Source: Roseateles amylovorans
Lineage (GTDB): Bacteria > Pseudomonadota > Gammaproteobacteria > Burkholderiales > Burkholderiaceae_C
Assembly: GCF_025398155.2 (NCBI RefSeq)
Contig: NZ_CP104562.2
Coordinates: 6,076,001-6,140,000 of the forward strand
Direction: 5' to 3'
Length of the DNA: 64,000 bases
This document shows positions 19,525-27,682 of the stretch, in pieces. The notes under the pieces are model-generated. The model saw only the letters and a program-made list of their open reading frames with translations, was not told the DNA's origin and made no database searches. Position numbers and translations under genes: made by a program. How positions within the stretch are numbered: the stretch's first letter is position 1; each line of letters starts with the position of its first letter.

Positions 19525-21672
19525 TCAAGCCCGTTCTCCTTGGGTCGGCCCCAGCAGGCTGACCAGCTCCACCTGGCCCTGATGCCAGGCCGACTCCAAT
19601 CGGCCGGCCAAGGCCTGCAGCGCTTCCAGGTCCTCGCAGCGCATGGCGGCGATCCCATAGGCCTTGTTGCGACCGTGGGCCTTGGCCATGTACATGGCCG
19701 TATCGGCCAGGTCGATGGCCCGCTCCCACGAGGGCGTCAGATCGCGTGGCGCGATCGGGAAGCTCGCGAAACCGATCGACGCGCTGATGGGAATGCGCAG
19801 CGGGCCGTGGTCGACCGGCATGTCACCGATCTGGTCCAGCAGCCGCTGGCCGAGCTGACGGGCGTCCTCGGTGTCTTCGGACTTCACCAGGATCAGGAAC
19901 TCTTCACCGCCCCATCGCACCACCAGGTCCTGCTCGCGGAGCACGCTGCGCAGGCGACGTGCGACCTCGATCAGCACCGAGTCTCCGGCGGCGTGCCCCC
20001 ATTGATCGTTGATGCGCTTGAAGTGGTCGATGTCGATCAGGAACAGGCTGCCGCGCAGGCCTTCGCCGCGCTCGACGCGATGGGCGACGATCTGCTGGAA
20101 ATGGCGGCGATTGGCCAGCCCGGTGAGCGGGTCGCGCTCGCTCTGCACCCGCAGTGATTCGTTGGTCTGCGCCAGCGCCGCATTGGTGCGTCGGATGCGC
20201 CGATAGGCCAGCGCCAGCAGCGCACCGGACACCAGCACGCAGCCCCCGACTTCTGCCCAGAGCTTGAGCTGCAGATCGCGGTTGCGGATCTGTTCCGCCT
20301 TGAGGTGGTTGTCCTGGTTGAGCAGCCGGATCTCCAGCTGACGCTGCTGGTCCTCGAAGCGCGCCTGCGCTTCCAGCACCGTCTTGCGGGTGACGTCCCG
20401 CAGCACCGTGTCCTGGAACTGCCGGCCCCGGTGATAGGCATCGACCGCACCGGCGATGTCATCGACCTTCTCCAGGTAGGTGCCCAACTCCAACCAGGAA
20501 TCGGCGGCGTTGCTGCCGGCTTCGCGCTGGGCATCCATGGTGATCGCCTGCAGCACATCGCGCTTGCCTTCATCCAGCCGGCGCAGGCCGATCTTGGCGA
20601 TGCCGATGTTGTGGCGGGCAAGGATTTCGGTGGAGATGTCGTGGGCGTCCCGGGCCAACGCCATGCTCTGTTCGGCCAGGGTGAGCGCGCGGGCGAAGTG
20701 GTCCCGGCGCAGCTCGAAATCCGCGAGGTTGCCCAGCGCCAGCGCCTGCAGGCCCGGCGCCTGGGCTTCGCGCGCGTACTGCAGCGCCTGCTCGCGGGCC
20801 TGCTGGGTCAGGCGCTGGTCCTCATCCACGGAATGCACGATGCCGCGCATCGTGTGGACCTGGTACATCAGCACCGGATCGGGATCCTGCTGTGCAGCGA
20901 CCAGCGCCTCCTGCGCGATCCGCTGGGCCTGATCGAACTGCTGGCTGCGGAAGTAGGCGAAGGCCAGCGTGGTTTCGGTGGTGGCGGTTCGCCAGGCCGA
21001 GCCCAGGGCGCGGGCTTGCTCCAGGGCCTTCAGGCCGTTCTCGACCGAGGCATCCACCTCGCCGTAGTCACTCTGCAGATAGCCCAGCAAGAGGGTGGCG
21101 CGCCACAGCAGCACCGGGTCGGCGCCATGCACATCCAACTCGCCCAGGCCGCTGCCCAGTAGCCGCACCCCCGCACCCAGTTCACCATTGGCCTTGAGCC
21201 ACTGGGCCCGGGCCAGCATCAAGGCCAGCGGGACCTGCCGGCGCATGGGCGAGGCCTCCGGCCACGCCTTCAGACTTTCCACCGCCGCCTCATGGCCGGG
21301 GCGGTCGCGCAATTGCGCCAGCAAGGCCGCCCGCTGACTGATCGCTTCCAGGCGCTCGGCGCTGCCGAAGGGGCTGCTCGCTTCCAGCTGCGCCAAGGCC
21401 TGCGCATGCGCCTGGGGATGGGCCAGGCCGATCCGCTCCTGCTGTTCGAGCTCGCTGCGCAGGGCACGATCCTGGGTCGCCGCGACGGGGACGTCCTCCC
21501 GCCGATCGCCGCAACCCGCCAGCGGCATGAGCGTCAGGACCATGCTCATGCCGAGCGCCATCCCCCACCCGGAGACAAACAGCGAGGTCCACCGCCCGGC
21601 GCCCGGCTGACCGCCGAGCGCCTCAGGCGGCGCCTTGTGCTCTGCGGATCGCGGACGCCTCACCATGCTCAT
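19525..21672 (-). CDS. TPR-sensor diguanylate cyclase (GGDEF), copy 2
   Basis: Second member of a tandem pair, 715 residues from the ATG at 21672; an ATG at 21666 is the alternative. A hydrophobic N-terminal segment ends in a lipobox-like LMPLAGCGDRR, followed by TPR-type helices (about residues 70-400). A transmembrane helix (GGCVLVSGALLALAY) and a GGDEF domain with FKRINDQWGHAAGDSV and RWGGEEF come next, so the catalytic site looks intact. The periplasmic TPR region probably senses an unknown ligand or protein. The extension open upstream of 21672 lacks domain similarity. Confidence 0.88.
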   Translation of the reverse strand: MSMVRRPRSAEHKAPPEALGGQPGAGRWTSLFVSGWGMALGMSMVLTLMPLAGCGDRREDVPVAATQDRALRSELEQQERIGLAHPQAHAQALAQLEASSPFGSAERLEAISQRAALLAQLRDRPGHEAAVESLKAWPEASPMRRQVPLALMLARAQWLKANGELGAGVRLLGSGLGELDVHGADPVLLWRATLLLGYLQSDYGEVDASVENGLKALEQARALGSAWRTATTETTLAFAYFRSQQFDQAQRIAQEALVAAQQDPDPVLMYQVHTMRGIVHSVDEDQRLTQQAREQALQYAREAQAPGLQALALGNLADFELRRDHFARALTLAEQSMALARDAHDISTEILARHNIGIAKIGLRRLDEGKRDVLQAITMDAQREAGSNAADSWLELGTYLEKVDDIAGAVDAYHRGRQFQDTVLRDVTRKTVLEAQARFEDQQRQLEIRLLNQDNHLKAEQIRNRDLQLKLWAEVGGCVLVSGALLALAYRRIRRTNAALAQTNESLRVQSERDPLTGLANRRHFQQIVAHRVERGEGLRGSLFLIDIDHFKRINDQWGHAAGDSVLIEVARRLRSVLREQDLVVRWGGEEFLILVKSEDTEDARQLGQRLLDQIGDMPVDHGPLRIPISASIGFASFPIAPRDLTPSWERAIDLADTAMYMAKAHGRNKAYGIAAMRCEDLEALQALAGRLESAWHQGQVELVSLLGPTQGERA

Positions 21673-21796
21673 CGTGTGCTGATGCCGAGTTGTACCTGCC
21701 GTGACCGTCACATCGGAGCGAAAGGCCCGCTCCAGCGTGCAGGACGTCGCGTTCTCCTGCTGCGGATGGCGGGTGGCCCTGGCCGCCCGACACCGC

Positions 21797-23080
21797 TCAC
21801 TGGCGTGCTCGCCCCAGCAGCGCGTAGAGGAGGATGGCGCCGAAGGTCGCGGTACCGATCCCTCCGAGCGAGAACGCACCGATCTTCAACGTGAAATCAC
21901 CGGTGCCCAGCACCAGGGTGATGGCCGCGACCATCAGATTCCGGGGATCGCGGAAATCGACCTGATGATCCACCCAGATGCGGGCGCCGGCGATCGCGAT
22001 CAGCCCGAAGACGACAATGCTGACCCCGCCCATCACCGCCAGCGGGATGGCCTGGATCAACGCGCCGAACTTCGGCGACAGGCCGAGCAGCAACGCCATC
22101 AGCGCCGCGATGACAAACACGGCGGTGGAGTAGATGCGGGTGGCCGCCATCACGCCGATGTTCTCGGCATAGGTGGTCACGCCGGTGCCGCCGGATGCGC
22201 CGCTGACGATGGTCGCCAGACCGTCGCCGATGAAGGCGCGGCCATAGTCGGGCGACAGGTCACGGCCGGTCATCGCGCCGACCGCCTTGAGATGGCCGAG
22301 GTTCTCCGCCACCAGGATCAGCGCCACCGGCACGATCATCGCGATGGCCTGGAACTCGAAGCGGGGCGCCATGAACTGCGGCCAGCCGAACCACGGGGCG
22401 GCGATCACGGCGGACAGGTCGACCGGCTTGCCCAGCCCCAATCCGTTGGTCAGCAGCGCATAGATCAGGCTGGCCTGGATGAGACCGGCCAGGATCAGCA
22501 GACGCTGCAGCATGCCGCGGGCCACCACGGCCACTGCCGCCACACTCAGGAAGGTGATCGCCTGCATCCAGGCATCGAAGGGCGTGGGCGCCATGTTCTT
22601 GATCGGGACCGACGCCAGGTTCAGGCCGATCACCGCCACCACGGCACCGGTGACCACGGGCGGCATCCATCGCTCCACCCAGGCGCCACCGGTGGCGCTC
22701 ACCACCATGCCGATCAGGGTGTAGACCACCCCGCAGGCCACGATGCCGCCCAGGGCCACTGCCAGATTCGGATTCGGGCCGCTGCCGGAGTACCCAGTGG
22801 CGGCGATCACCACGCCGATAAAGGCGAAGCTCGAGCCGAGATAACTGGGCACCCGACCGCCGACCAGCACGAAGAACAGCAGCGTGCCCACGCCGCTCAT
22901 CAACACCGCCACATTCGGGTCGAAACCCATCAACAGCGGCGCCAGCACCGTCGCGCCGAACATCGCCACCACATGCTGCAAGCCCAGGACCGCCGTCTGC
23001 GGCCAGGACAACCGTTCATCTGGGGCAACTGCCCGCTCAGGGCTGACGGCCACTTGCCGCCAGCGCATCAACCACGCCAT
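21797..23080 (-). CDS. rutG: RutG/UraA-like pyrimidine permease (NCS2 family)
   Basis: Inner-membrane nucleobase:cation symporter of 427 residues with about 14 hydrophobic segments. It resembles E. coli RutG along its length: VAPDERL near the N-terminus, then QTAVLGLQHVVAMFGATVL, GGRVPSYLGSSFAFIGVVIA, the substrate-site segment ILVAENLGHLKAV, and GVTTYAENIGVM. A GAGGTGAG ribosome-binding site precedes the ATG at 23080. No other rut (uracil degradation) gene is in the window, so plain uracil or xanthine uptake is also possible. The symbol reflects similarity, not proven function. Confidence 0.85.
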   Translation of the reverse strand: MAWLMRWRQVAVSPERAVAPDERLSWPQTAVLGLQHVVAMFGATVLAPLLMGFDPNVAVLMSGVGTLLFFVLVGGRVPSYLGSSFAFIGVVIAATGYSGSGPNPNLAVALGGIVACGVVYTLIGMVVSATGGAWVERWMPPVVTGAVVAVIGLNLASVPIKNMAPTPFDAWMQAITFLSVAAVAVVARGMLQRLLILAGLIQASLIYALLTNGLGLGKPVDLSAVIAAPWFGWPQFMAPRFEFQAIAMIVPVALILVAENLGHLKAVGAMTGRDLSPDYGRAFIGDGLATIVSGASGGTGVTTYAENIGVMAATRIYSTAVFVIAALMALLLGLSPKFGALIQAIPLAVMGGVSIVVFGLIAIAGARIWVDHQVDFRDPRNLMVAAITLVLGTGDFTLKIGAFSLGGIGTATFGAILLYALLGRARQ

Positions 23081-23293
23081 GGACTCACCTCACTACTGGG
23101 AGCCTCCGAGTGTAGTGAGCGCGAATGGCGACGCCACTACGGGCATATCCCGGGCGCTGCGCGCCACAGGGGAGGTGCGGCGGAAGGTCCAGCGAAAGGT
23201 CTGGAGAACGGTTTGGGAGTTGGTCTGCGACAGTCTGGGGAAGGTCTGTGGACGGTGTAGGGAACCCTTGGGGTGAAGGCAGGGTGGTGATGG

Positions 23294-23400
23294 GGCTCAG
23301 CGGACCTGGGGTCTGTTTGCGGAAGTATTAGGGGGAATTCGGCTGCCGACAGGCAGCCGAAGGAGGACATGGAGCAAACAGACCCCAGGTCCGCTGAGCC
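23294..23400. repeat. Nested palindrome: 27-bp perfect inverted repeat enclosing a 10-bp hairpin
   Basis: Positions 23294-23320 and 23374-23400 are perfect reverse complements (27 of 27). Between them, 23338-23347 and 23352-23361 form a second perfect 10-bp hairpin with a GACA loop. The whole element is 107 bp and lies in the 422-bp gap between the ABC ATPase gene stop and the permease start. It lacks a T tract, so it is not a standard terminator. A REP/RAYT-type or other non-autonomous mobile repeat is possible. No gene is seen in the rest of the gap. Confidence 0.9.
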
Positions 23401-23502
23401 TGCTCGGTGGGGGAAGGGGGAGACCAGGAGGAGGGCCGGGGTCTATCGAGGAGCCTCGACACACGACCCAGAACCACGAGGCCAGCCCCAGCAGCCCCAG
23501 CC

Positions 23503-25200
23503 TCAGGCCACCGCGGCGCCCGCCGCCGCCCCAGCACCTTGGTAGCCTCGTGGCACCGCACCGAGCAGCCGACGTGTGTAGTCCTCCTTCGGCGCAGCCA
23601 GCAAAGCTCGCGCGTCGGCTTGTTCGACCACATCGCCGTGCTGCATCACCAGCACTTCGTCGGAGATGAACTTGACGACGGCCAGATCGTGGGAGATGAA
23701 GATGTAGCTGAGCCCAAACTCATCCTGCAGGTCCTTGAGCAGGTTGAGCACCTGGGCCTGGACGGAGACGTCGAGCGCGGAGACGGCTTCATCGAGCACC
23801 AGCACTTCCGGCTGCAGCGTGAGGCAGCGCGCGATGGCGATACGCTGGCGCTGACCACCGGAGAACTCGTGCGGGTACTTGGGCAGCGCGGACTCGTCCA
23901 GGCCGACCTTCTTGAGCAGGGCGCTGGCAGTGGCCAGGCGTTCGTCGTGGCTGGCGCCGATCTGATGGATCTCCATCGGCTCCAGCAGCGTCTGCGCGAT
24001 GGTGAAGCGCGGATTGAGCGACGCATACGGGTTCTGGAACACCACCTGGATGCGGCGGCGCATCTTCTGCCAGTCCGGGCCGGACATCTTCAGCAGGTCC
24101 TGGCCTTCGAACAGCACCTCACCGCCGGTGGGCTCGTGCAGGCGCAACAGCGTGAGGCCCATCGTGGTCTTGCCGGAGCCGGACTCGCCGACCACGCCCA
24201 GGGTGTGGCCCTTGCGCAGCTGGAAGTCCACGCCCTTCACCGCCTTGAACTCGGTCTTGCCGAACAGGCCGGACTTGAAGAAGAAGCTCTTGCGCAGGCC
24301 CTTGGCTTCCAGGATGACCGGCGCATTCGGATCCTTGGCCTTGCCCATGCCTTGCGCGCCGCGGCCGGCGATGTGGTCGTCGATGACCATCAGGCGCGCG
24401 GGGTTCTCGGTCAGCGACGGACGGCAGGCCAGCAGCGCCTTGGTGTAGGCATCCTGCGGCTGATGGAAGATGTCGGCCACCGGCGCCTTCTCGCGGATCT
24501 CGCCGTGGCGCATGACGACCACCTGGTCGGCGATCTCGCCCACCACGCCCAGGTCGTGCGAGATGAACAGCATGCTCATCTTGTGCGACTCCTTGAGTCG
24601 CGCCAGCAGCTCCATCACCTGGCGCTGGATGGTCACATCCAAGGCGGTGGTGGGCTCGTCGGCGATCAGCAGCTTGGGGCTGCAGGCCAGGGCCACGGCG
24701 ATCATCACCCGTTGCTGCTGCCCGCCCGACATCTCGTGCGGATAGCTCTTCAGGCGCCGCTTCGCATCAGGGATGCCGACCTCGTTGAGCAGTTCCTCCG
24801 CCCGCACCAGCGCCTGACGGCGAGACAGGCCCAGGTGTTTGATCAGCGGCTCCATGATCTGGTCGGCCACCGGGAACACCGGATTGAGCGAGCTCATCGG
24901 ATCCTGGAAGACGCAGGCGATCTCGCGACCGCGGATGGACTGCAGCTCGCGCAGCGTCGTCTTCAGCAGATCACGGCCCTGGAACAGGATCTGGCCGGTG
25001 CGTTCGGCATTGTCCGGCAGCAGGTTGAGGATGGACATGGCGGTCACGCTCTTGCCCGAGCCCGACTCGCCGACCAGCGCCACGGTGCTGTTTTCCGGGA
25101 TGTCGAAGCTGACCCCCTTCACTGCCAGCGAGCGCTGCATCTCGCCGTTGACCTTGCCCATGCGGAAGGCGACCTTCAGGTCTTGAATACTCAGCAACAT
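23503..25200 (-). CDS. yejF: Peptide ABC transporter, fused double ATP-binding protein (YejF type)
   Basis: Cytoplasmic energising subunit with two complete ABC domains in one 565-residue chain, as in YejF rather than separate DppD and DppF. Domain 1 has Walker A GESGSGKS and signature SGGQQQR, followed by a Walker B ADEPTTALD. Domain 2 has GESGSGKT, SGGQRQR and LDEAVSALD. Each domain is followed by the oligopeptide-transporter C-terminal extension. It ends the minus-strand operon of two permeases and this ATPase; the gap to the upstream permease is 35 bp. Confidence 0.93.
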   Translation of the reverse strand: MLLSIQDLKVAFRMGKVNGEMQRSLAVKGVSFDIPENSTVALVGESGSGKSVTAMSILNLLPDNAERTGQILFQGRDLLKTTLRELQSIRGREIACVFQDPMSSLNPVFPVADQIMEPLIKHLGLSRRQALVRAEELLNEVGIPDAKRRLKSYPHEMSGGQQQRVMIAVALACSPKLLIADEPTTALDVTIQRQVMELLARLKESHKMSMLFISHDLGVVGEIADQVVVMRHGEIREKAPVADIFHQPQDAYTKALLACRPSLTENPARLMVIDDHIAGRGAQGMGKAKDPNAPVILEAKGLRKSFFFKSGLFGKTEFKAVKGVDFQLRKGHTLGVVGESGSGKTTMGLTLLRLHEPTGGEVLFEGQDLLKMSGPDWQKMRRRIQVVFQNPYASLNPRFTIAQTLLEPMEIHQIGASHDERLATASALLKKVGLDESALPKYPHEFSGGQRQRIAIARCLTLQPEVLVLDEAVSALDVSVQAQVLNLLKDLQDEFGLSYIFISHDLAVVKFISDEVLVMQHGDVVEQADARALLAAPKEDYTRRLLGAVPRGYQGAGAAAGAAVA

Positions 25201-25235
25201 ATCAATCGTCCTTGGCGCTCAAGTGAGGGAGGCCG

Positions 25236-26291
25236 TCATTCCAGGCCGCGCAGCTTGGGATCGAGCGCATCGCGCAATGCATCGGTGAACAGGGCGAAGG
25301 CGGTCACGAACACCGCCATGAAGCCGGTCACCGCGACCAGCTGCCACCAGTAGCCCAGGATCAGTTCGCCCTGGGCTTCGGACAGCATGGTGCCCCAGGA
25401 CACCTGGTCCACGCTCACGCCCAGGCCCAGGTAGGACAGGATCACTTCGCTCTTGATGAAGCTCACCACATGCAGCGAGAGCTGCACCAGCGCCACATGC
25501 GAGACGTTGGGCAGGATGTGCTTGAACATGCGCGAGGTCTTGCTGGCGCCGATGGCCTCGGCCGAGCGCACGTATTCGCGCACCGAGTGCTTCATGAACT
25601 CGGCCCGCACCAGCCGGTAGATGCCGGTCCAGCCCGCCAGGCCCAGGATCATCACCACCGGCAGCACGCCGCGGCCGAACACCACCGCAAACGCGAAGAT
25701 CAGCAGGATGTTGGGCATCGCGGTGAAGACGTTGTAGACCCATTCCAGGAAGTCGCCCACCTTGCCGCCGTAAAAGCCCGACAACGCGCCCAGCACCGTG
25801 CCGATCAGCGTGGCGACCACGGCCGCCAGCAGGCCCACCATGATCGAGATCTCCGCGCCCTTGACCGCCTTGGCCAGCACGTCCCGGCCCAGCCGGTCGG
25901 CACCGAAGGGCAGGGTCTGCGCCCGGGGGGCTTCGTCGGTCTTGTACTGCTTGGACCGTTCGGCCCATTCGGCGTATTTGGGCGCCAGCGGGTCGATGTC
26001 GCTCAGGTCGACATTCGGCCCCTTGGGCTGTTCGATCGCGCCGGCACTCTCGGCCGGTGCGGGACCCATGAAGGTCGGCGGCGCATTGGGCACGCCGGTC
26101 TCACGCTGCCAGTCGCCGGCCACCAGGCCCAGGCCGGCGGCCACCACCAGCAGCAGCGACAGGATCACCACCGCCATCGCGCCCATGCCGACCTTGTCGG
26201 ACCGCAGTCGGCGCCAGGAGGCGGCCCAGACACTTTGCGACCGTGCGCCCGACTTCACCGGCGCGCTCGCCGTCGTCATCACGCTGCTCAT
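25236..26291 (-). CDS. yejE: Peptide ABC transporter permease (YejE/DppC type)
   Basis: Inner-membrane permease of 351 residues. After a cytoplasmic start, TM1 lies at about residues 37-60 (MGAMAVVILSLLLVVAAGLG). A long periplasmic loop follows, typical of YejE-like members. The BPD permease core carries the EAA loop at about residues 235-265 (EYVRSAEAIGASKTSRMFKH). Four further membrane segments and a short C-terminus complete it. It partners with the other permease 91 bp upstream. Confidence 0.92.
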   Translation of the reverse strand: MSSVMTTASAPVKSGARSQSVWAASWRRLRSDKVGMGAMAVVILSLLLVVAAGLGLVAGDWQRETGVPNAPPTFMGPAPAESAGAIEQPKGPNVDLSDIDPLAPKYAEWAERSKQYKTDEAPRAQTLPFGADRLGRDVLAKAVKGAEISIMVGLLAAVVATLIGTVLGALSGFYGGKVGDFLEWVYNVFTAMPNILLIFAFAVVFGRGVLPVVMILGLAGWTGIYRLVRAEFMKHSVREYVRSAEAIGASKTSRMFKHILPNVSHVALVQLSLHVVSFIKSEVILSYLGLGVSVDQVSWGTMLSEAQGELILGYWWQLVAVTGFMAVFVTAFALFTDALRDALDPKLRGLE

Positions 26292-26382
26292 ACCGACAAC
26301 TCCAGAGAAACCAGGCAGGGCGCGGGAAGCGCTGCAACGCAGGAAGAAATGGGGGAAGGAAGGCGGGAAGAGAGGCGCGTCT

Positions 26383-27321
26383 TCATTTCAGCACCACCCG
26401 CGGATCCACCATCTTGTAGAGCAAGTCGGTGATGAGGTTGACCACCATGGTCAGTGCCGCGATGTAGATCGCGAACGCCTGGATGACCGGGTAGTCGTTG
26501 CGGTTGACCGCCAGCAGGATCTCGCGACCCAGGCCGGGAATGGAGAAGAACACCTCGAGCAGGAACGAGCCCACGAACACCCCTGGCAAGGCCACCGAGA
26601 TGTTGGTCATGATCGGGATCATCGCGTTGCGCAGCACATGCTTGAGCAGGATGGTCTTCTCGGTCAGGCCCTTGGCGCGCGCGGTGCGCACGTATTCATG
26701 GCCGATCTCGTCGAGGAAGAAGGTGCGGTACAGCCGGGTGTAGGGCGACAGCGCCACCGCCACCGCGACGAACACCGGCAGCGGGGCGTAGGTGGTCAGG
26801 TTGGTCCACAGGCTGTCGCTCCAGCCCTGCACCGGGAACCAGCCGAGCCGGAAGGCGAAGAAGTACTGGAACACGATCACATAGACCAGCAGCGAGATCG
26901 ACACCGCGATCGTCGTCACCATCATCACCACGCGGTCGGTCAGGCTGCCGCGCAGGTAGGCCACGGCCAGTGCGAAGGGGATCGCCAGCAGCACTTCCAG
27001 CAGCAGGATCGGCAGCATCACCGTCAGCGTGGCCGGCATGCGGGTGGCGAAGAGGTTGGCGACCGATTCATTGGTCGCCCAGCTCTTGCCCCAGTCGAAG
27101 GTGGCGATCTGCTTGAGGAAGATCAGCAGCTGTTCCCAGGTGGGCTTGTCCAGGCCCAGCTGTTCGCGGATGGACTGGATCTGTTCGGGACTGGCGTTGA
27201 GGCCGCCCAGCACTTCGGCCGGATCGCCACCAAACCATTTGAAGAGGAAGAACACCAGCAGCACGACGCCCAACAAGGTGGGGATCATTTGCCACAGGCG
27301 CCTGACGAGGTAAGCCGCCAT
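26383..27321 (-). CDS. yejB: Peptide ABC transporter permease (YejB/DppB type)
   Basis: Inner-membrane permease of 312 residues, first gene of the minus-strand transporter operon. The start at 27321 (MAAYLVRRLWQMIPTLLGVV) matches the canonical N-terminal membrane helix of DppB-type permeases; the longer open frame upstream has no similarity. The EAA loop is EYVRTARAKGLTEKTILLKH. It is divergent from three solute-binding protein genes, with 361 bp between starts, which makes joint regulation likely. Confidence 0.92.
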   Translation of the reverse strand: MAAYLVRRLWQMIPTLLGVVLLVFFLFKWFGGDPAEVLGGLNASPEQIQSIREQLGLDKPTWEQLLIFLKQIATFDWGKSWATNESVANLFATRMPATLTVMLPILLLEVLLAIPFALAVAYLRGSLTDRVVMMVTTIAVSISLLVYVIVFQYFFAFRLGWFPVQGWSDSLWTNLTTYAPLPVFVAVAVALSPYTRLYRTFFLDEIGHEYVRTARAKGLTEKTILLKHVLRNAMIPIMTNISVALPGVFVGSFLLEVFFSIPGLGREILLAVNRNDYPVIQAFAIYIAALTMVVNLITDLLYKMVDPRVVLK

Positions 27322-27682
27322 TGCCGCGGAACTCCATTCAAGCGTCGCCTCGCCCGGCGTGTGCGGGCAAAGGACAACAGACAAAAGCAAGACCCCGGAC
27401 GCTTGTGACGGCCGGGGCCTGGGGATCAGCAAATCACGCGCGAGTCTACGCGAGCACATCCCATGCCAACACCGGCATTTGCCCTGAATCCATCGAAGAA
27501 AACTGAAGATCGACTGCGGAGGAGCCAAGCGCTTTGGTTCACAATTCGCCCCCGCGAGCCGACCGCCCTCCACGAGCAGGGTTGCCGGCATGGTCAGTCC
27601 GGAGCCTGGCTTTTAGACTGAAGGTTTCCTTTCGCGCGCGGTCACGAGCGGCGCGCCCCTGTTTTTCGAGGATGGCATCTTG
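27322..27682. other. Divergent spacer of the peptide transporter locus
   Basis: 361 bp between the divergently transcribed permease operon and the solute-binding protein genes. Both promoters must be here. An imperfect G+C-rich dyad (CCCCGG/CCGGGG) lies at about 27393-27417 and GAGG precedes the first binding-protein gene; no operator could be assigned. Confidence 0.4.

Noticed and set aside
19493..19729. Upstream extension of the first GGDEF gene
   Set aside because: It overlaps the GGDEF-coding end of the neighbouring gene in another frame and has no similarity to a sensor domain.
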